Source: Actinotalea sp. Marseille-Q4924
Lineage (GTDB): Bacteria > Actinomycetota > Actinomycetes > Actinomycetales > Cellulomonadaceae
Direction of reading: 5' to 3'
NCBI RefSeq assembly: GCF_916618755.1
Contig: NZ_CAKAKB010000002.1
Coordinates: 372,001 to 436,000, forward strand
DNA: 64,000 bases
Shown: one piece after another, positions 30,132 through 38,942 of the stretch
How the letters are laid out: each line of letters begins with the position of its first letter
Position numbering within the stretch: position 1 is the stretch's first letter
Notes under the pieces: model-generated
Databases searched by the model: none
Told to the model about the DNA's origin: nothing
Seen by the model: the letters and a program-made list of their open reading frames with translations, nothing else
Program-made: the position numbers and the translations under genes

Positions 30132-30737
30132 TCAGGCCTCGTCGTCGGGCAGGCCGAGCCAGCGGTGCCAGCCGCCGTGCAGGACGAGCCAGGCCATGAG
30201 GCCGTACCCGGCCTGCCCGGGCGTGCGGCCGTCGCCGCCGGCGAGGTCCATGAGCCACTGCTCGTGCTGCACGAGCGGGGTGAAGGTGTCGACGTACGGG
30301 ACCTGACGGCGCCGGGCCACGTCGGCGAACGCCGCGGAGAGCTCCGCCTGCCGGCCGGTCTCCTCGCGGGTGGTCGGCGGGGGACCGACGACGAAGGTGT
30401 GGATGCGGCGCTGCTCGGCGACGTCGAGGACGTTGGCGAGGTTGAGCCGGCTGCGGGCCAGGGAGATGCCGCTGCTGAGGTCCGCGTGGCTGAGCCCGAC
30501 CACGAGGCGCGGCTCGACGGCGGTGTCCTGGCCCAGCCGCGGTGCGGTCTCGGCCTCCCACCGGGCGCTCAGCGCCGTCGTCGTCTCGCCGGGGACCGCG
30601 AGCGGCATGACGAGGGGCGGCGGGTCCGCGGGCGTGCGGGCGACGACCCGGCCCACCCAGCCCAGGGCCTTGGGGTCCCCGAAGCCGGCGACGAGCTCGT
30701 CACCGACGACGCAGATGCGCAGCGCGCGGTCCGTCAC
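30132..30737 (-). CDS. SGNH/GDSL-fold protein lacking catalytic residues
   Basis: 201 residues with the layout of SGNH hydrolases but altered active-site blocks. Block I reads VGDELVAG, so the nucleophile Ser of GDS is Glu14. Block III reads GLSHAD (81-86) instead of G-x-N-D. Block V reads DGRTPGQAGYG, with Thr172 where D-x-x-H has His. It is either a pseudo-enzyme or has a different function; I recall that similar GDEL forms occur in other actinobacteria. GTG start at 30737 with AGGAGGACAG upstream. Convergent with pilT, stops 9 bp apart. Confidence 0.8.
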   Translation of the reverse strand: MTDRALRICVVGDELVAGFGDPKALGWVGRVVARTPADPPPLVMPLAVPGETTTALSARWEAETAPRLGQDTAVEPRLVVGLSHADLSSGISLARSRLNLANVLDVAEQRRIHTFVVGPPPTTREETGRQAELSAAFADVARRRQVPYVDTFTPLVQHEQWLMDLAGGDGRTPGQAGYGLMAWLVLHGGWHRWLGLPDDEA

Positions 30738-30782
30738 CTGTCCTCCTGTCGGTCGTGCGGCCAGTCTGGTGCAGACGCGCGG

Positions 30783-30822
30783 CGGACCGGCGGCGGCGCG
30801 CTGGACGCCCGCCGCCGGTCCG
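30783..30822 (-). terminator. Terminator of kgd
   Basis: CGGACCGGCGGCGG (30783-30796) pairs perfectly with CCGCCGCCGGTCCG (30809-30822) around a 12-nt loop, starting 6 nt after the kgd stop. Confidence 0.75.
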
Positions 30823-30828
30823 TGGCCG

Positions 30829-33800
30829 TCACCGGGTGAACGCGGCCTCGACGAGGGCGGTCTGCTCCCGGCCGTGGGTCTTCGCGGACCCGGCCGCCGG
30901 CGAGGCGGACGCCGGCCGGGACACGAGGGCCACGTCCCTGCCGAGGACCTCTCGCAGCCGGGGGGCGAGGTGGCTCCACGCGCCCTGGTTGGCCGGCTCC
31001 TCCTGGGCCCAGACGACGTGCGCGTCGCCGAACCCGGAGAGCGCCTCGCGCAGCGCGTCGACGTCCAGCGGGTAGACCTGCTCCAGGCGGACCAGCGCCG
31101 TGCGGTCGTCGCCGCGCTTCACGCGCTCGGCGAGCAGGTCGTAGTACACCTTCCCGGCGCTCAGGACCACGCGGTCGACCGGCCGGTCGGCCCCGAGGTG
31201 GGCGTCGGGGATCACCGTGCGGAACGTGCCGGTCGTGAACTCGTCCACGGACGACGCCGCCGCCTTGAGCCGCAGCATCGACTTCGGCGTCGCGACGACG
31301 AGCGGGCGGCGCGGCCGGTCGTACGCCTGGCGGCGCAGGAGGTGGAAGTACGACGCGGGCGTGCTCGGCATCGCCACCGTCATGTTCTCCTCCGCGCACA
31401 GCTGGAGGAACCGCTCCACGCGGGCGGAGGAGTGGTCCGGGCCCTGGCCCTCGAAGCCGTGGGGCAGGAGGAGGACGACCGAGGAGCGCTGGCCCCACTT
31501 CTGCTCGGACGAGGAGATGAACTCGTCGATGATGGTCTGGGCGCCGTTGACGAAGTCGCCGAACTGCGCCTCCCACAGGACCAGAGCGTCCGGTCGCTCG
31601 ACGGAGTAGCCGTACTCGAACCCGAGCGCGGCGAACTCCGACAGGGACGAGTCGTAGACCCAGAACTTCGCCTGGTCGCTCGCGAGGTACAGCAGCGGGG
31701 TCCACTCTGCGCCGGTCCGGCGGTCGTGCAGGACGGCGTGCCGCTGCACGAAGGTGCCGCGCCGGGAGTCCTGCCCCGCCAGGCGCACGGGGGTGCCCTC
31801 GAGCAGCAGGGAGCCGAAGGCGAGGAGCTCCCCGTAGCCCCAGTCGATCCCGCCCTCACGGGACATCTGCTCGCGCTTGCTCAGCAGCTGCTCGATCTTG
31901 GGGTGCACGGTGAAGCCCTGGGGCGGGCGCACGTGCGCCCGGCCGATGCGGTGCAGGACCTCCGGGGCGACGGCGGTGCGCCAGCCGACCATCGTCCCGG
32001 CGTCCTCGAGCTGGGACTCCGGCCGCTCCAGCCCCGCGACGGGCTCGGCGCTCGCCGGCGGTGTGAAGCCCTCGCGCGTCTCCGTGAAGACCCGCTCGAG
32101 CTGCGCCTGGTAGTCCTGCAGCGCCTGCGCCGCCTCGTCCACCGTGATGTCACCACGGCTGACGAGCGACTCGGTGTAGAGCTTGCGGACCGAGCGCTTG
32201 GCCTCGATGAGGTTGTACATCAGCGGCTGGGTCATCGAGGGGTCGTCACCCTCGTTGTGGCCGCGCCGGCGGTAGCAGACCATGTCGATGATGACGTCGC
32301 GGGCGAACTCCTCGCGGAACTCGAACGCGAGCTCCGCGACCCGGACGCACGCCTCGGGGTCGTCCCCGTTCACGTGGAAGATCGGCACCTGCAGGCCCTT
32401 GGCGACGTCGGTCGTGTAGTACGTCGAGCGCGACGACGACGGCCCGGTGGTGAAGCCGACCTGGTTGTTGACGATGACGTGGACGGTCCCGCCGGTGCGG
32501 TACCCCCGCAGCAGCGCGAGGTTGAGCGTCTCGACGACGACGCCCTGTCCGGCGAACGCCGCGTCGCCGTGGATGAGGACCGGCAGGACGGAGAACCCGT
32601 CGCCGCCGAGGTCGATCCGGTCCTGCTTGGCGCGGACGACGCCCTCCAGGACCGGGTCCACGGCCTCCAGGTGCGACGGGTTCGCGGCGAGGTAGACACC
32701 GGTGGTGGCGCCGGACTCCGCGGTGAACGTGCCCTCGGTGCCCAGGTGGTACTTGACGTCGCCGGAGCCCTGGACGCTCTTGGGGTCCTGGTTGCCCTCG
32801 AACTCCGCGAAGATCTGCCCGTAGCTCTTGCCGGCGATGTTCGCGAGCACGTTGAGGCGACCGCGGTGGGACATGCCGATGCAGACCTCGTCCAGGCCGC
32901 TCTCGGCGGCGCGGGAGAGGACGCCGTCCAGCAGCGGGATGAGCGACTCGCCGCCCTCGAGCGAGAAGCGCTTCTGACCGACGAACTTCGTCTGCAGGAA
33001 GGTCTCGAACGCCTCCGCGGCGTTGAGCCGGCGCAGGATCCGCAGCTGGTCCTCGCGGGGCGTGCGCGCGTACCCGGCCTCGAGGCGCTCCTGCAGCCAC
33101 CGGCGCTGCCGGGGGTCCTGCAGGTGCATGTACTCGGTGCCGATCGTGCGGCAGTAGGAGTCGCGCAGCAGGCCCAGGATCTCGCGCAGCCTGGCCTTGG
33201 GCTTGCCCGTGAAGCCGGCCGTCGGGAAGACGCGGTCCAGGTCCCACAGCGTGAGTCCGTGGTTCTGGATGTCGAGGTCGGGGTGCCGGCGCTGCCGGTA
33301 GGCCAGCGGGTCCGTCTCGGCCATGAGGTGGCCGCGGGAGCGGTACGCGTGGATGAGCTCCGCGATCCGGGCGGGCTTGGCCGCCTCGGTGTCGGCGTCG
33401 ACCGTGTTGTCGCGCACCCACCGCACGGGCTCGTAGGGGACCCGCACCGCGGCGAAGACGCGGTCGTAGAAGCCGCCCTCGCCCAGGAGCTTCGCCGCGA
33501 CGACGCGCAGGAAGTCGCCCGACTGGGCGCCCTGGATGATCCGGTGGTCGTACGTGGAGGTGAGCGTGAGGACCTTGGAGACGCCGAGCCGGGCGAGCTG
33601 CTCGTCGGAGGCGCCCTGGAACTCCGCGGGGTAGTCCATGGCGCCGACGCCGACGATGGCGCCCTGGCCGGCCATGAGGCGAGGCACCGAGTGGACGGTC
33701 CCGATCGTGCCGGGGTTGGTCAGGGTGATCGTCGTCCCCGCGAAGTCCTCGGTGGTGAGCTTGCCGCCGCGCGCGCGCCGCACGACGTCCTCGTACGCGC

Positions 33801-34761
33801 CGACGAACTGGCCGAAGTCCATCCGGTCCGCACCCTTGATGCTGGGCACGAGCAGCTGACGGGACCCGTCCGGCTTGGCCAGGTCGATGGCCAGGCCGAA
33901 GTTGACGGCCCCCGGCTGGACGACGGCGGGCTTGCCGTCCTGGAGCGTGTACCCGGCGTTCATCTCGGGCATCTCGGCGAGCGCCTCGACGACCGCGTAC
34001 CCGATGAGGTGGGTAAAGGAGACCTTGCCGCCGCGCGTGCGGGCCAGGTGGTTGTTGATGACGATCCGGTTGTCGACCATGAGCTTGGCCGGGACCGCGC
34101 GCACCGACGTCGCGGTGGGGACCTGGAGGCTGGCCTCCATGTTCTGGACGACGCGCGCCGCCGGACCGCGCAGGCGCTCGACGGCCGGCACGGGCACGTC
34201 GCGCTGCTCCAGCCGGGAGGCGGGCTGCTCGGCGTACGGGGCGGTCGCCGGCTGGGCGGCCGCGACGGGTGCCGCGGCGGCGTCGTGGACCGGCTCACGG
34301 GGCGTCGTCGGCGTCGCCTGGGCGGGGGAGCGGCGGGCCTGGGCGGCGGGCGCCGGCCGCTCGTCGGGCGTGGTCGGCGCAGGGCGCGGGGCGTCGGGCG
34401 TGTCCGACGTCGCTGCCTCGTGGGGCGTCTCACGGGTGTTCGAGTCGCTCCGGGCGTCCGAGCCGCTCGGGGTGCCCGGCGACGTCGGCGGGGCGTCCGG
34501 ACGCGGTGCCGTCGGGGCGGGCGTCGGGCGGCGCGGCGCGGAGGTGGCCGAGGGGCGCGGAGCGGGGGTGGCCGAGGGGCGTGCCGTGCGGCCGTCACCG
34601 GAGCCGTTGACCTCCGAGGCGGGGCGGTAGTCCTCGAAGAACTCCCACCACGCGGGGTCGACCGCGTCCTTGTCCTCCAGGTACTGCTCGTACATCTCGT
34701 CGACAAGCCACTGGTTCGCTCCGAACTGCGCCGCTGCATCCGGTTGCGCCTTCTGGGACAC
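30829..34761 (-). CDS. kgd: Multifunctional 2-oxoglutarate decarboxylase/dehydrogenase Kgd
   Basis: 1310 residues, the actinobacterial E2-E1 fusion of the TCA cycle. The N-terminal ~45 residues ([20 protein letters not shown] ... [10 protein letters not shown]) are the E1 N-motif. A ~100-residue Pro/Ala/Ser linker follows, then the succinyltransferase catalytic domain (about 205-430; [17 protein letters not shown]), then the thiamine-diphosphate E1 module ([54 protein letters not shown]). No lipoyl domain is fused, as usual. GTG 34761 begins the conserved N-motif; the longer frame from 34839 is not supported. Confidence 0.96.
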   Translation of the reverse strand: MSQKAQPDAAAQFGANQWLVDEMYEQYLEDKDAVDPAWWEFFEDYRPASEVNGSGDGRTARPSATPAPRPSATSAPRRPTPAPTAPRPDAPPTSPGTPSGSDARSDSNTRETPHEAATSDTPDAPRPAPTTPDERPAPAAQARRSPAQATPTTPREPVHDAAAAPVAAAQPATAPYAEQPASRLEQRDVPVPAVERLRGPAARVVQNMEASLQVPTATSVRAVPAKLMVDNRIVINNHLARTRGGKVSFTHLIGYAVVEALAEMPEMNAGYTLQDGKPAVVQPGAVNFGLAIDLAKPDGSRQLLVPSIKGADRMDFGQFVGAYEDVVRRARGGKLTTEDFAGTTITLTNPGTIGTVHSVPRLMAGQGAIVGVGAMDYPAEFQGASDEQLARLGVSKVLTLTSTYDHRIIQGAQSGDFLRVVAAKLLGEGGFYDRVFAAVRVPYEPVRWVRDNTVDADTEAAKPARIAELIHAYRSRGHLMAETDPLAYRQRRHPDLDIQNHGLTLWDLDRVFPTAGFTGKPKARLREILGLLRDSYCRTIGTEYMHLQDPRQRRWLQERLEAGYARTPREDQLRILRRLNAAEAFETFLQTKFVGQKRFSLEGGESLIPLLDGVLSRAAESGLDEVCIGMSHRGRLNVLANIAGKSYGQIFAEFEGNQDPKSVQGSGDVKYHLGTEGTFTAESGATTGVYLAANPSHLEAVDPVLEGVVRAKQDRIDLGGDGFSVLPVLIHGDAAFAGQGVVVETLNLALLRGYRTGGTVHVIVNNQVGFTTGPSSSRSTYYTTDVAKGLQVPIFHVNGDDPEACVRVAELAFEFREEFARDVIIDMVCYRRRGHNEGDDPSMTQPLMYNLIEAKRSVRKLYTESLVSRGDITVDEAAQALQDYQAQLERVFTETREGFTPPASAEPVAGLERPESQLEDAGTMVGWRTAVAPEVLHRIGRAHVRPPQGFTVHPKIEQLLSKREQMSREGGIDWGYGELLAFGSLLLEGTPVRLAGQDSRRGTFVQRHAVLHDRRTGAEWTPLLYLASDQAKFWVYDSSLSEFAALGFEYGYSVERPDALVLWEAQFGDFVNGAQTIIDEFISSSEQKWGQRSSVVLLLPHGFEGQGPDHSSARVERFLQLCAEENMTVAMPSTPASYFHLLRRQAYDRPRRPLVVATPKSMLRLKAAASSVDEFTTGTFRTVIPDAHLGADRPVDRVVLSAGKVYYDLLAERVKRGDDRTALVRLEQVYPLDVDALREALSGFGDAHVVWAQEEPANQGAWSHLAPRLREVLGRDVALVSRPASASPAAGSAKTHGREQTALVEAAFTR

Positions 34762-34792
34762 GCGAGGATCGCCCTCTTCCACTGCGGGACCT

Positions 34793-34812
34793 AGGGCCGT
34801 TGTGACGGCCCT
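34793..34812 (-). promoter_or_regulatory. Perfect hairpin in the kgd leader
   Basis: AGGGCCGT and ACGGCCCT form an 8-bp perfect stem with a 4-nt loop, ending 31 nt before the kgd GTG. A TAGGGT hexamer (34826-34831, minus strand) further upstream is a possible -10, so the hairpin would lie near the 5' end of the mRNA. Role unknown: mRNA stability, attenuation or protein binding. Confidence 0.45.
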
Positions 34813-34866
34813 CTCTCGGACATCCACCCTAGGCCACACGGCGGCGTGCCACGTCCTGGGGAGGTC

Positions 34867-35691
34867 TCAGGTGACGTCGCGCCGGAAGGTCGTCGCGCGG
34901 CCGACGGCGGCCAGGACGACCCCGTAGGCGACCAGGACGAGCAGGCCCTGCCACCACGGAAGGAGCTGCCCGATGCCCGTGGCGCTGTAGAAGCTCGAGC
35001 CGGCGATCGCCTCGCCCGCCGCGCCGGGGAGCCAGCGCGCCACCCCGGCGCCCCACTCGACCGCCCCGAGGAAGATGCGGACCGTGGGCTCGACGAGCTG
35101 CGTGAACGCGAGGATGACGACGATCCCGGCGACCTGGTTGGTCAGCGCGCTGCCGAACCCCACGCCGACGACGGCCCACACCGTCAGGGCCAGGACCGAG
35201 CGCGCCAGCGTGGTGAGCACCTCGGGGTCGGTGAGCATCGGGTCGTGGCCCGTGGCGCCGAGCACGGCGGCGCCGGCCCCCGTGGCGGCCACGGTGCCGA
35301 CCACGCCGAAGAGCAGGCCGACCGGCACGCTCGCGAGGAGCTTGGCGGCGAGCACCACGGACCGGCGTGGCTCGGCCAGGAGGGTGGGGGTGATCGTCAT
35401 GTGCCGGAACTCGCCGGTCACCGACAGCGCCCCCACCACCACGGGGAACACGTAGCCCAGGGCCGGGGCGAGCGTGTAGATGGCCAGGGCCACCGACCGG
35501 TCGTCCAGCGGGGGCGGCGCGGCGGCGTCCCCGCCGGTGGGCATGCCGGTCATGGCGCCGTCCCCGAGCGCGAGGGCGAACGCGAGCACGCCGCCGAGGA
35601 ACGCCATGTAGAGACCGGTCGTCGCGAGCAGCACCCACCACAGCCGCGTGGTGACGATCTTGCGGTACTCCGTGCGCAGCGCCGCGCTCAT
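34867..35691 (-). CDS. ABC-2 type transporter permease
   Basis: 274 residues with six membrane segments (LWWVLLATTGLYMAFLGGVL; IYTLAPALGYVFPVVVGALS; LLASVPVGLLFGVVGTVAAT; and others) and the loop SVTGEFRHMTITPTLLAEP, a hallmark of ABC-2 permeases of bacteriocin/antibiotic exporters. It should dimerise and pair with the ATPase encoded just upstream. The ATG at 35691 overlaps the ATPase stop by 4 bp (ATGA). Last gene of a regulator-sensor-ATPase-permease run. Confidence 0.9.
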   Translation of the reverse strand: MSAALRTEYRKIVTTRLWWVLLATTGLYMAFLGGVLAFALALGDGAMTGMPTGGDAAAPPPLDDRSVALAIYTLAPALGYVFPVVVGALSVTGEFRHMTITPTLLAEPRRSVVLAAKLLASVPVGLLFGVVGTVAATGAGAAVLGATGHDPMLTDPEVLTTLARSVLALTVWAVVGVGFGSALTNQVAGIVVILAFTQLVEPTVRIFLGAVEWGAGVARWLPGAAGEAIAGSSFYSATGIGQLLPWWQGLLVLVAYGVVLAAVGRATTFRRDVT

Positions 35692-36647
35692 GCCGTCACC
35701 GTCCCGGTGAGGCGCAGGAACACGTCCTCCAGGCCGACGACGGTCGGCGTCAGCTCGTGCAGCTCCACACCGGCGGCGAACGCGACTCGGCCCACGGCAG
35801 GTGCGTCGACGTCGTCCACCTCCAGGGCGCCGGGGCGGCCGGGCACCTCCCGCCAGCGACCCGCCCACACCTCGTCGGCGAGGCGCCGCAGGGCGTCGGC
35901 GTCGGGCGAGGCCACCCGCACCCCGGTCCGCGTGAGGGCCGCGAGGCCGGACAGCGGGGAGGCGTGGACGAGGCGACCGCGGGCGATGATGACGACGTCG
36001 TCGACGGTCTGCTGCACCTCGGACAGCACGTGGCTGGACACCAGCACGGTCCGCCCCTCCCGTGCCAGGTGGCGCAGGAGGTCCCTGAGCCACCGGATGC
36101 CCTCCGGGTCGAGGCCGTTCGCCGGCTCGTCGAGCACGAGGACCCGCGGGTCGCCCAGGAGCGTCGTCGCGAGACCGAGGCGCTGACGCATGCCGAGGGA
36201 GAAGCCACCCACCCGGCGGTGCGCCACCTGGTCCAGTCCCACCAGCGCCAGCACCTCGTCGCACCGGGTGTCGGGGACGGCGACCTGCGGCGCGTAGACG
36301 CGCAGGTGGTCCCGCGCCGTCCGGCCGGGGTGGAAGCTCGCCGCCTCGAGCGCGGCGCCGACGACGCGCTGCGGCCGCTGCAGGTCCTGGTAGAGGCGCC
36401 CGCCGATGGTGGCGCTGCCGGCCGTGGGCCGCACGAGCCCCAGGAGCATGCGCAGCGTCGTCGTCTTCCCGGCGCCGTTCGGGCCGAGGAAGCCGGTCAC
36501 GCGGCCGGGAAGGACACGGAACGAGAGGTCGTCCACGGCGCGGACCGTCCCGAACGACTTCGACAGCCCGCGGACCTCGACCACGCCCTCGTCGTCGACG
36601 GTCCGGTCGACCGCCCACGGCCCTGCCGCCTCGCCCACCTGCGTCAT
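35688..36647 (-). CDS. ABC transporter ATP-binding protein
   Basis: 319 residues of the DrrA/CcmA type. Walker A GPNGAGKTT (about residue 55), Q-loop region ALEAASFHPGRTARDHL, signature FSLGMRQRLGLA, Walker B VLVLDEPANGLDPEG and the switch His (SSHVLSE) are all present. The C-terminal ~90 residues form the extension seen in drug and peptide exporters. ATG at 36647 with GGGGGCGGAG just upstream. It sits 112 bp downstream of the histidine kinase gene on the same strand, so expression under that two-component system is likely. Confidence 0.93.
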   Translation of the reverse strand: MTQVGEAAGPWAVDRTVDDEGVVEVRGLSKSFGTVRAVDDLSFRVLPGRVTGFLGPNGAGKTTTLRMLLGLVRPTAGSATIGGRLYQDLQRPQRVVGAALEAASFHPGRTARDHLRVYAPQVAVPDTRCDEVLALVGLDQVAHRRVGGFSLGMRQRLGLATTLLGDPRVLVLDEPANGLDPEGIRWLRDLLRHLAREGRTVLVSSHVLSEVQQTVDDVVIIARGRLVHASPLSGLAALTRTGVRVASPDADALRRLADEVWAGRWREVPGRPGALEVDDVDAPAVGRVAFAAGVELHELTPTVVGLEDVFLRLTGTVTA

Positions 36648-36759
36648 CTCCGCCCCCTCTCCCTGTCGTCACCGCACCGGAGCTGCCGGCCCGCCGTCGC
36701 CGCGGCACCGGGGTGATCATCCCGCGGCACGACGGCGGTGCGCAGCGGTTCCGTGCCGC

Positions 36760-37833
36760 TCACGCCGACGTGCGCGGGCCCCGGCGCACGTGGCCGCCCA
36801 CGGGCAGCCGCACGCGCATGACGCAGCCCGTGGCGGAGTCGGCCACCTCCACCGTGCCGCCGTGCAGGCTGACCGCCCACCGCACGATCGCCAGGCCCAG
36901 GCCGGTCCCGCCGGTGCTCAGGGCGCCCGGCTGGGTGGGTGCGTTGCCCCGCTGGAAGCGCTCGAAGACCCGATCGCGGTCGGCGGGCGGGATGCCCGGC
37001 CCCTCGTCGACGACGTCGATGTGCACCTCCCGCCCGTGGCGGCGCGCGGCGACCCGCACCTCCGCGCTCTCGGGGGAGTGGCGGACGGCGTTCTGGACGA
37101 GGTTCGTGACGACCTGGTGCAGGCGCTCGCCGTCCGCGGGCACCGCCAGGCCCGCCGGTTCCACGTCGACGACGATGTCGACGTCCTTGACCGCGGCGAT
37201 GGGTCGGACGCCACCGGCGGCCTCCTCGAGGAAGTCCCGCAACGGCACCTCCCGCACGTCGAGCGCCACCGCGCCGGCCTCGACGCGGGACAGGTCCAGG
37301 AGGTAGGTCACGAGCCGGCCGAGACGCTCCACCTGCGCGAGCGCCTGCTCCAGCGCGCGCGGGTCCGGGTCGGTCACGCCGTCGACCATGTTCTCCAGCT
37401 GCGCACGCAGCGCCGCCACCGGTGTCCGCAGCTCGTGGGACACGTTGGCGACCATCTCGCGCCGCAGCGTGTCGGCGTGCTCGAGGTCCTCCGCCATGCG
37501 GTTGAACGCGTCCGCCAGCTCGCCGACCTCGTCGCGGCTCGTGGCCCGCACCCGCTGCGAGTAGTCGCCGCCCGCCATCGCGCGGGCCGCGGAGGTCATC
37601 TCGCGCAACGGCGCCGTCATGCCGTGCGCGAGGATCTGGACGGCCAGGACGGAGAAGACGACGGCGAGCGGGAGCGTCCGGCTCGGTCCCAGGGCGTTGT
37701 ACAGGCCCGCCCAGGTGACGAACGCCGCGAGGGTCACGGTGGCGGTCACCAGCACGCCGAGCTTGATCTTGATCGACGTGAAGCGGTCGAGCGGGCGCAC
37801 GTCGGGCAGTCGCCCCGCGTGGCGGGGCGGCAT
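36760..37833 (-). CDS. Sensor histidine kinase with minimal extracytoplasmic loop
   Basis: 357 residues. Two membrane helices (about 25-47 and 57-75) are joined by only about ten residues, then HAMP, DHp (ANVSHELRTPVAAL, phospho-His 133) and HATPase_c (NLVQNAVRHS, DEGPGIP, GTGLGLAIVRW). The near absence of a sensor domain is the hallmark of intramembrane-sensing kinases, which respond to envelope stress or through a partner transporter. The ATG at 37833 overlaps the response-regulator stop by 1 bp; an ABC exporter follows. Confidence 0.92.
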   Translation of the reverse strand: MPPRHAGRLPDVRPLDRFTSIKIKLGVLVTATVTLAAFVTWAGLYNALGPSRTLPLAVVFSVLAVQILAHGMTAPLREMTSAARAMAGGDYSQRVRATSRDEVGELADAFNRMAEDLEHADTLRREMVANVSHELRTPVAALRAQLENMVDGVTDPDPRALEQALAQVERLGRLVTYLLDLSRVEAGAVALDVREVPLRDFLEEAAGGVRPIAAVKDVDIVVDVEPAGLAVPADGERLHQVVTNLVQNAVRHSPESAEVRVAARRHGREVHIDVVDEGPGIPPADRDRVFERFQRGNAPTQPGALSTGGTGLGLAIVRWAVSLHGGTVEVADSATGCVMRVRLPVGGHVRRGPRTSA

Positions 37834-38570
37834 CAGGACCCCGCGGGCTCGAACGCGTAGCCGACGCCGTGCACCGTCCGGATGAGGTCCGGACCGAGCT
37901 TGCGGCGCAGCGCCTTGACGTGCGAGTCCACGGTGCGCGTGCCGCTCGCGTCGACCCAGTCCCACACCTCCGCCAGCAGGCGCTCACGGGTCAGGACGGT
38001 GCGCGGGTTGACGGCGAGCGTGACGAGGAGGTCGAACTCGGTGGGCGTGAGGTGCACCGGCTCGCCCGACCGCGAGACCCGACGCTGGGCCCGGTCGACG
38101 ACGACGTCGCCCGCGACGATCGCCGCCTCCGGCGCCGTCGTCCCCGCGAGCTGGGCCGACCGCTCGACGCGACGCAGCAGCGCCCGCGTCCGCGCGACGA
38201 GCTCCCGCATCGAGAACGGCTTCGTCATGTAGTCGTCCGCACCCACGCCGAGGCCCACCAGCATGTCGGTCTCGTCGTCACGCGCCGTCAGCATGATCAC
38301 CGGGACCGGCCGCTCGGCCTGCACGCGTCGGCAGACCTCGAGCCCGTCGAAGCCGGGCAGCATGACGTCCAGCACGATGACGTCAGGGGTGAGGCGGGCG
38401 GCGGACGCGACGCCGGACGGGCCGTCGGAGGCCACCTCGACGCGCCAGCCCTCGGCCGCCATGCGATGGGCGATCGCGGTGGCGATCGCGGGCTCGTCCT
38501 CGACCACGAGCACGACGACGGACGCGGGGTCGCCGCCGGTCCGGACCTCCGGTGCGCGGGGAGCGTTCAT
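37833..38570 (-). CDS. OmpR-family response regulator
   Basis: 245 residues. Receiver: acidic E24-D25-E26, phosphoacceptor D68 (IVLDVMLPGFDG), T95 and K117 (MTKPF). Winged-helix effector: VHLTPTEFDLLVTLAVNPRTVLTRERLLAEVW, ending TVHGVGYAFEP. The first ~17 residues are non-conserved. Partner of the kinase encoded immediately downstream and likely regulator of the following ABC exporter. The ATG at 38570 has no ribosome binding site; CACGCT 7 nt upstream may be a -10 of a leaderless mRNA. Confidence 0.93.
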   Translation of the reverse strand: MNAPRAPEVRTGGDPASVVVLVVEDEPAIATAIAHRMAAEGWRVEVASDGPSGVASAARLTPDVIVLDVMLPGFDGLEVCRRVQAERPVPVIMLTARDDETDMLVGLGVGADDYMTKPFSMRELVARTRALLRRVERSAQLAGTTAPEAAIVAGDVVVDRAQRRVSRSGEPVHLTPTEFDLLVTLAVNPRTVLTRERLLAEVWDWVDASGTRTVDSHVKALRRKLGPDLIRTVHGVGYAFEPAGS

Positions 38571-38730
38571 GGTCCCCAGCGTGGCACAGGTGATCCGGCG
38601 CCCGAGGGACGTGGCGGGCGGCGCACGCGAGGGCCGTGGCGGGCGACGCGGGCGTCGGACCCGGGCGTACCGGGCGCCGTCAAGGGACCGGGACCGTGAC
38701 GACGCTCACGAGGACGCGGGCCGCAGGGGC

Positions 38731-38760
38731 TTGGTCGCGGGGGGTGGCGTCCGTTACTGT
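38731..38760 (+). promoter_or_regulatory. Promoter of the M15 peptidase gene
   Basis: TTGGTC (38731-38736), 18 bp, TACTGT (38755-38760). One of the best housekeeping-type promoters in the window; it predicts a ~175-nt leader. Confidence 0.6.
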
Positions 38761-38768
38761 TTCGTGAC
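38752..38768. promoter_or_regulatory. MtrA-like direct repeat overlapping the -10
   Basis: CGTTAC (38752-38757), 5 bp, CGTGAC (38763-38768): two related hexamers 11 bp apart, read on the other strand as GTCACG-N5-GTAACG. It resembles the phased two-repeat sites reported for OmpR-family MtrA in front of cell-wall hydrolase genes. The overlap with the -10 would favour repression. Confidence 0.4.
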
Positions 38769-38942
38769 CGCAGAGGAGCGTGGCCCCCAGCCCGCGCTCG
38801 CGCCGCTCCGGTGCGGTCACCCCTCGGCCCCTCGCGGGGCCACCGACGACCACCTGGTCCGCGCCCTCGCGCGTCCGGAGCGACGTCGGCGTCCTGCAGT
38901 GCCCGAGGCTGCCCGAGTCAGCCGTGAGTGCCCGGAGGTGTC

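Larger units (their letters stand above)
38571..38942. other. 372-bp divergent intergenic region
   Basis: Region between the response regulator (-) and the M15 peptidase (+). It holds a good promoter for the peptidase with an overlapping MtrA-like direct repeat (38731-38768), and a ~175-nt leader containing the hairpin GGCCCC-TCGC-GGGGCC (38826-38841). I found no recognisable riboswitch and no convincing small ORF. Confidence 0.6.

Noticed and set aside
30370-34794. 1474-codon open frame on the plus strand opposite kgd
   Set aside because: Antisense shadow of kgd with no recognisable motif; the minus-strand protein is full length and conserved.
38768-38942. Possible ydaO-type c-di-AMP riboswitch in the leader of the M15 peptidase gene
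   Set aside because: Cell-wall hydrolase genes of actinobacteria often carry one, and the leader is long, but the conserved GGGGTGAAT and CAGCTAACC-type blocks are absent; only a simple GGCCCC/GGGGCC hairpin is present.
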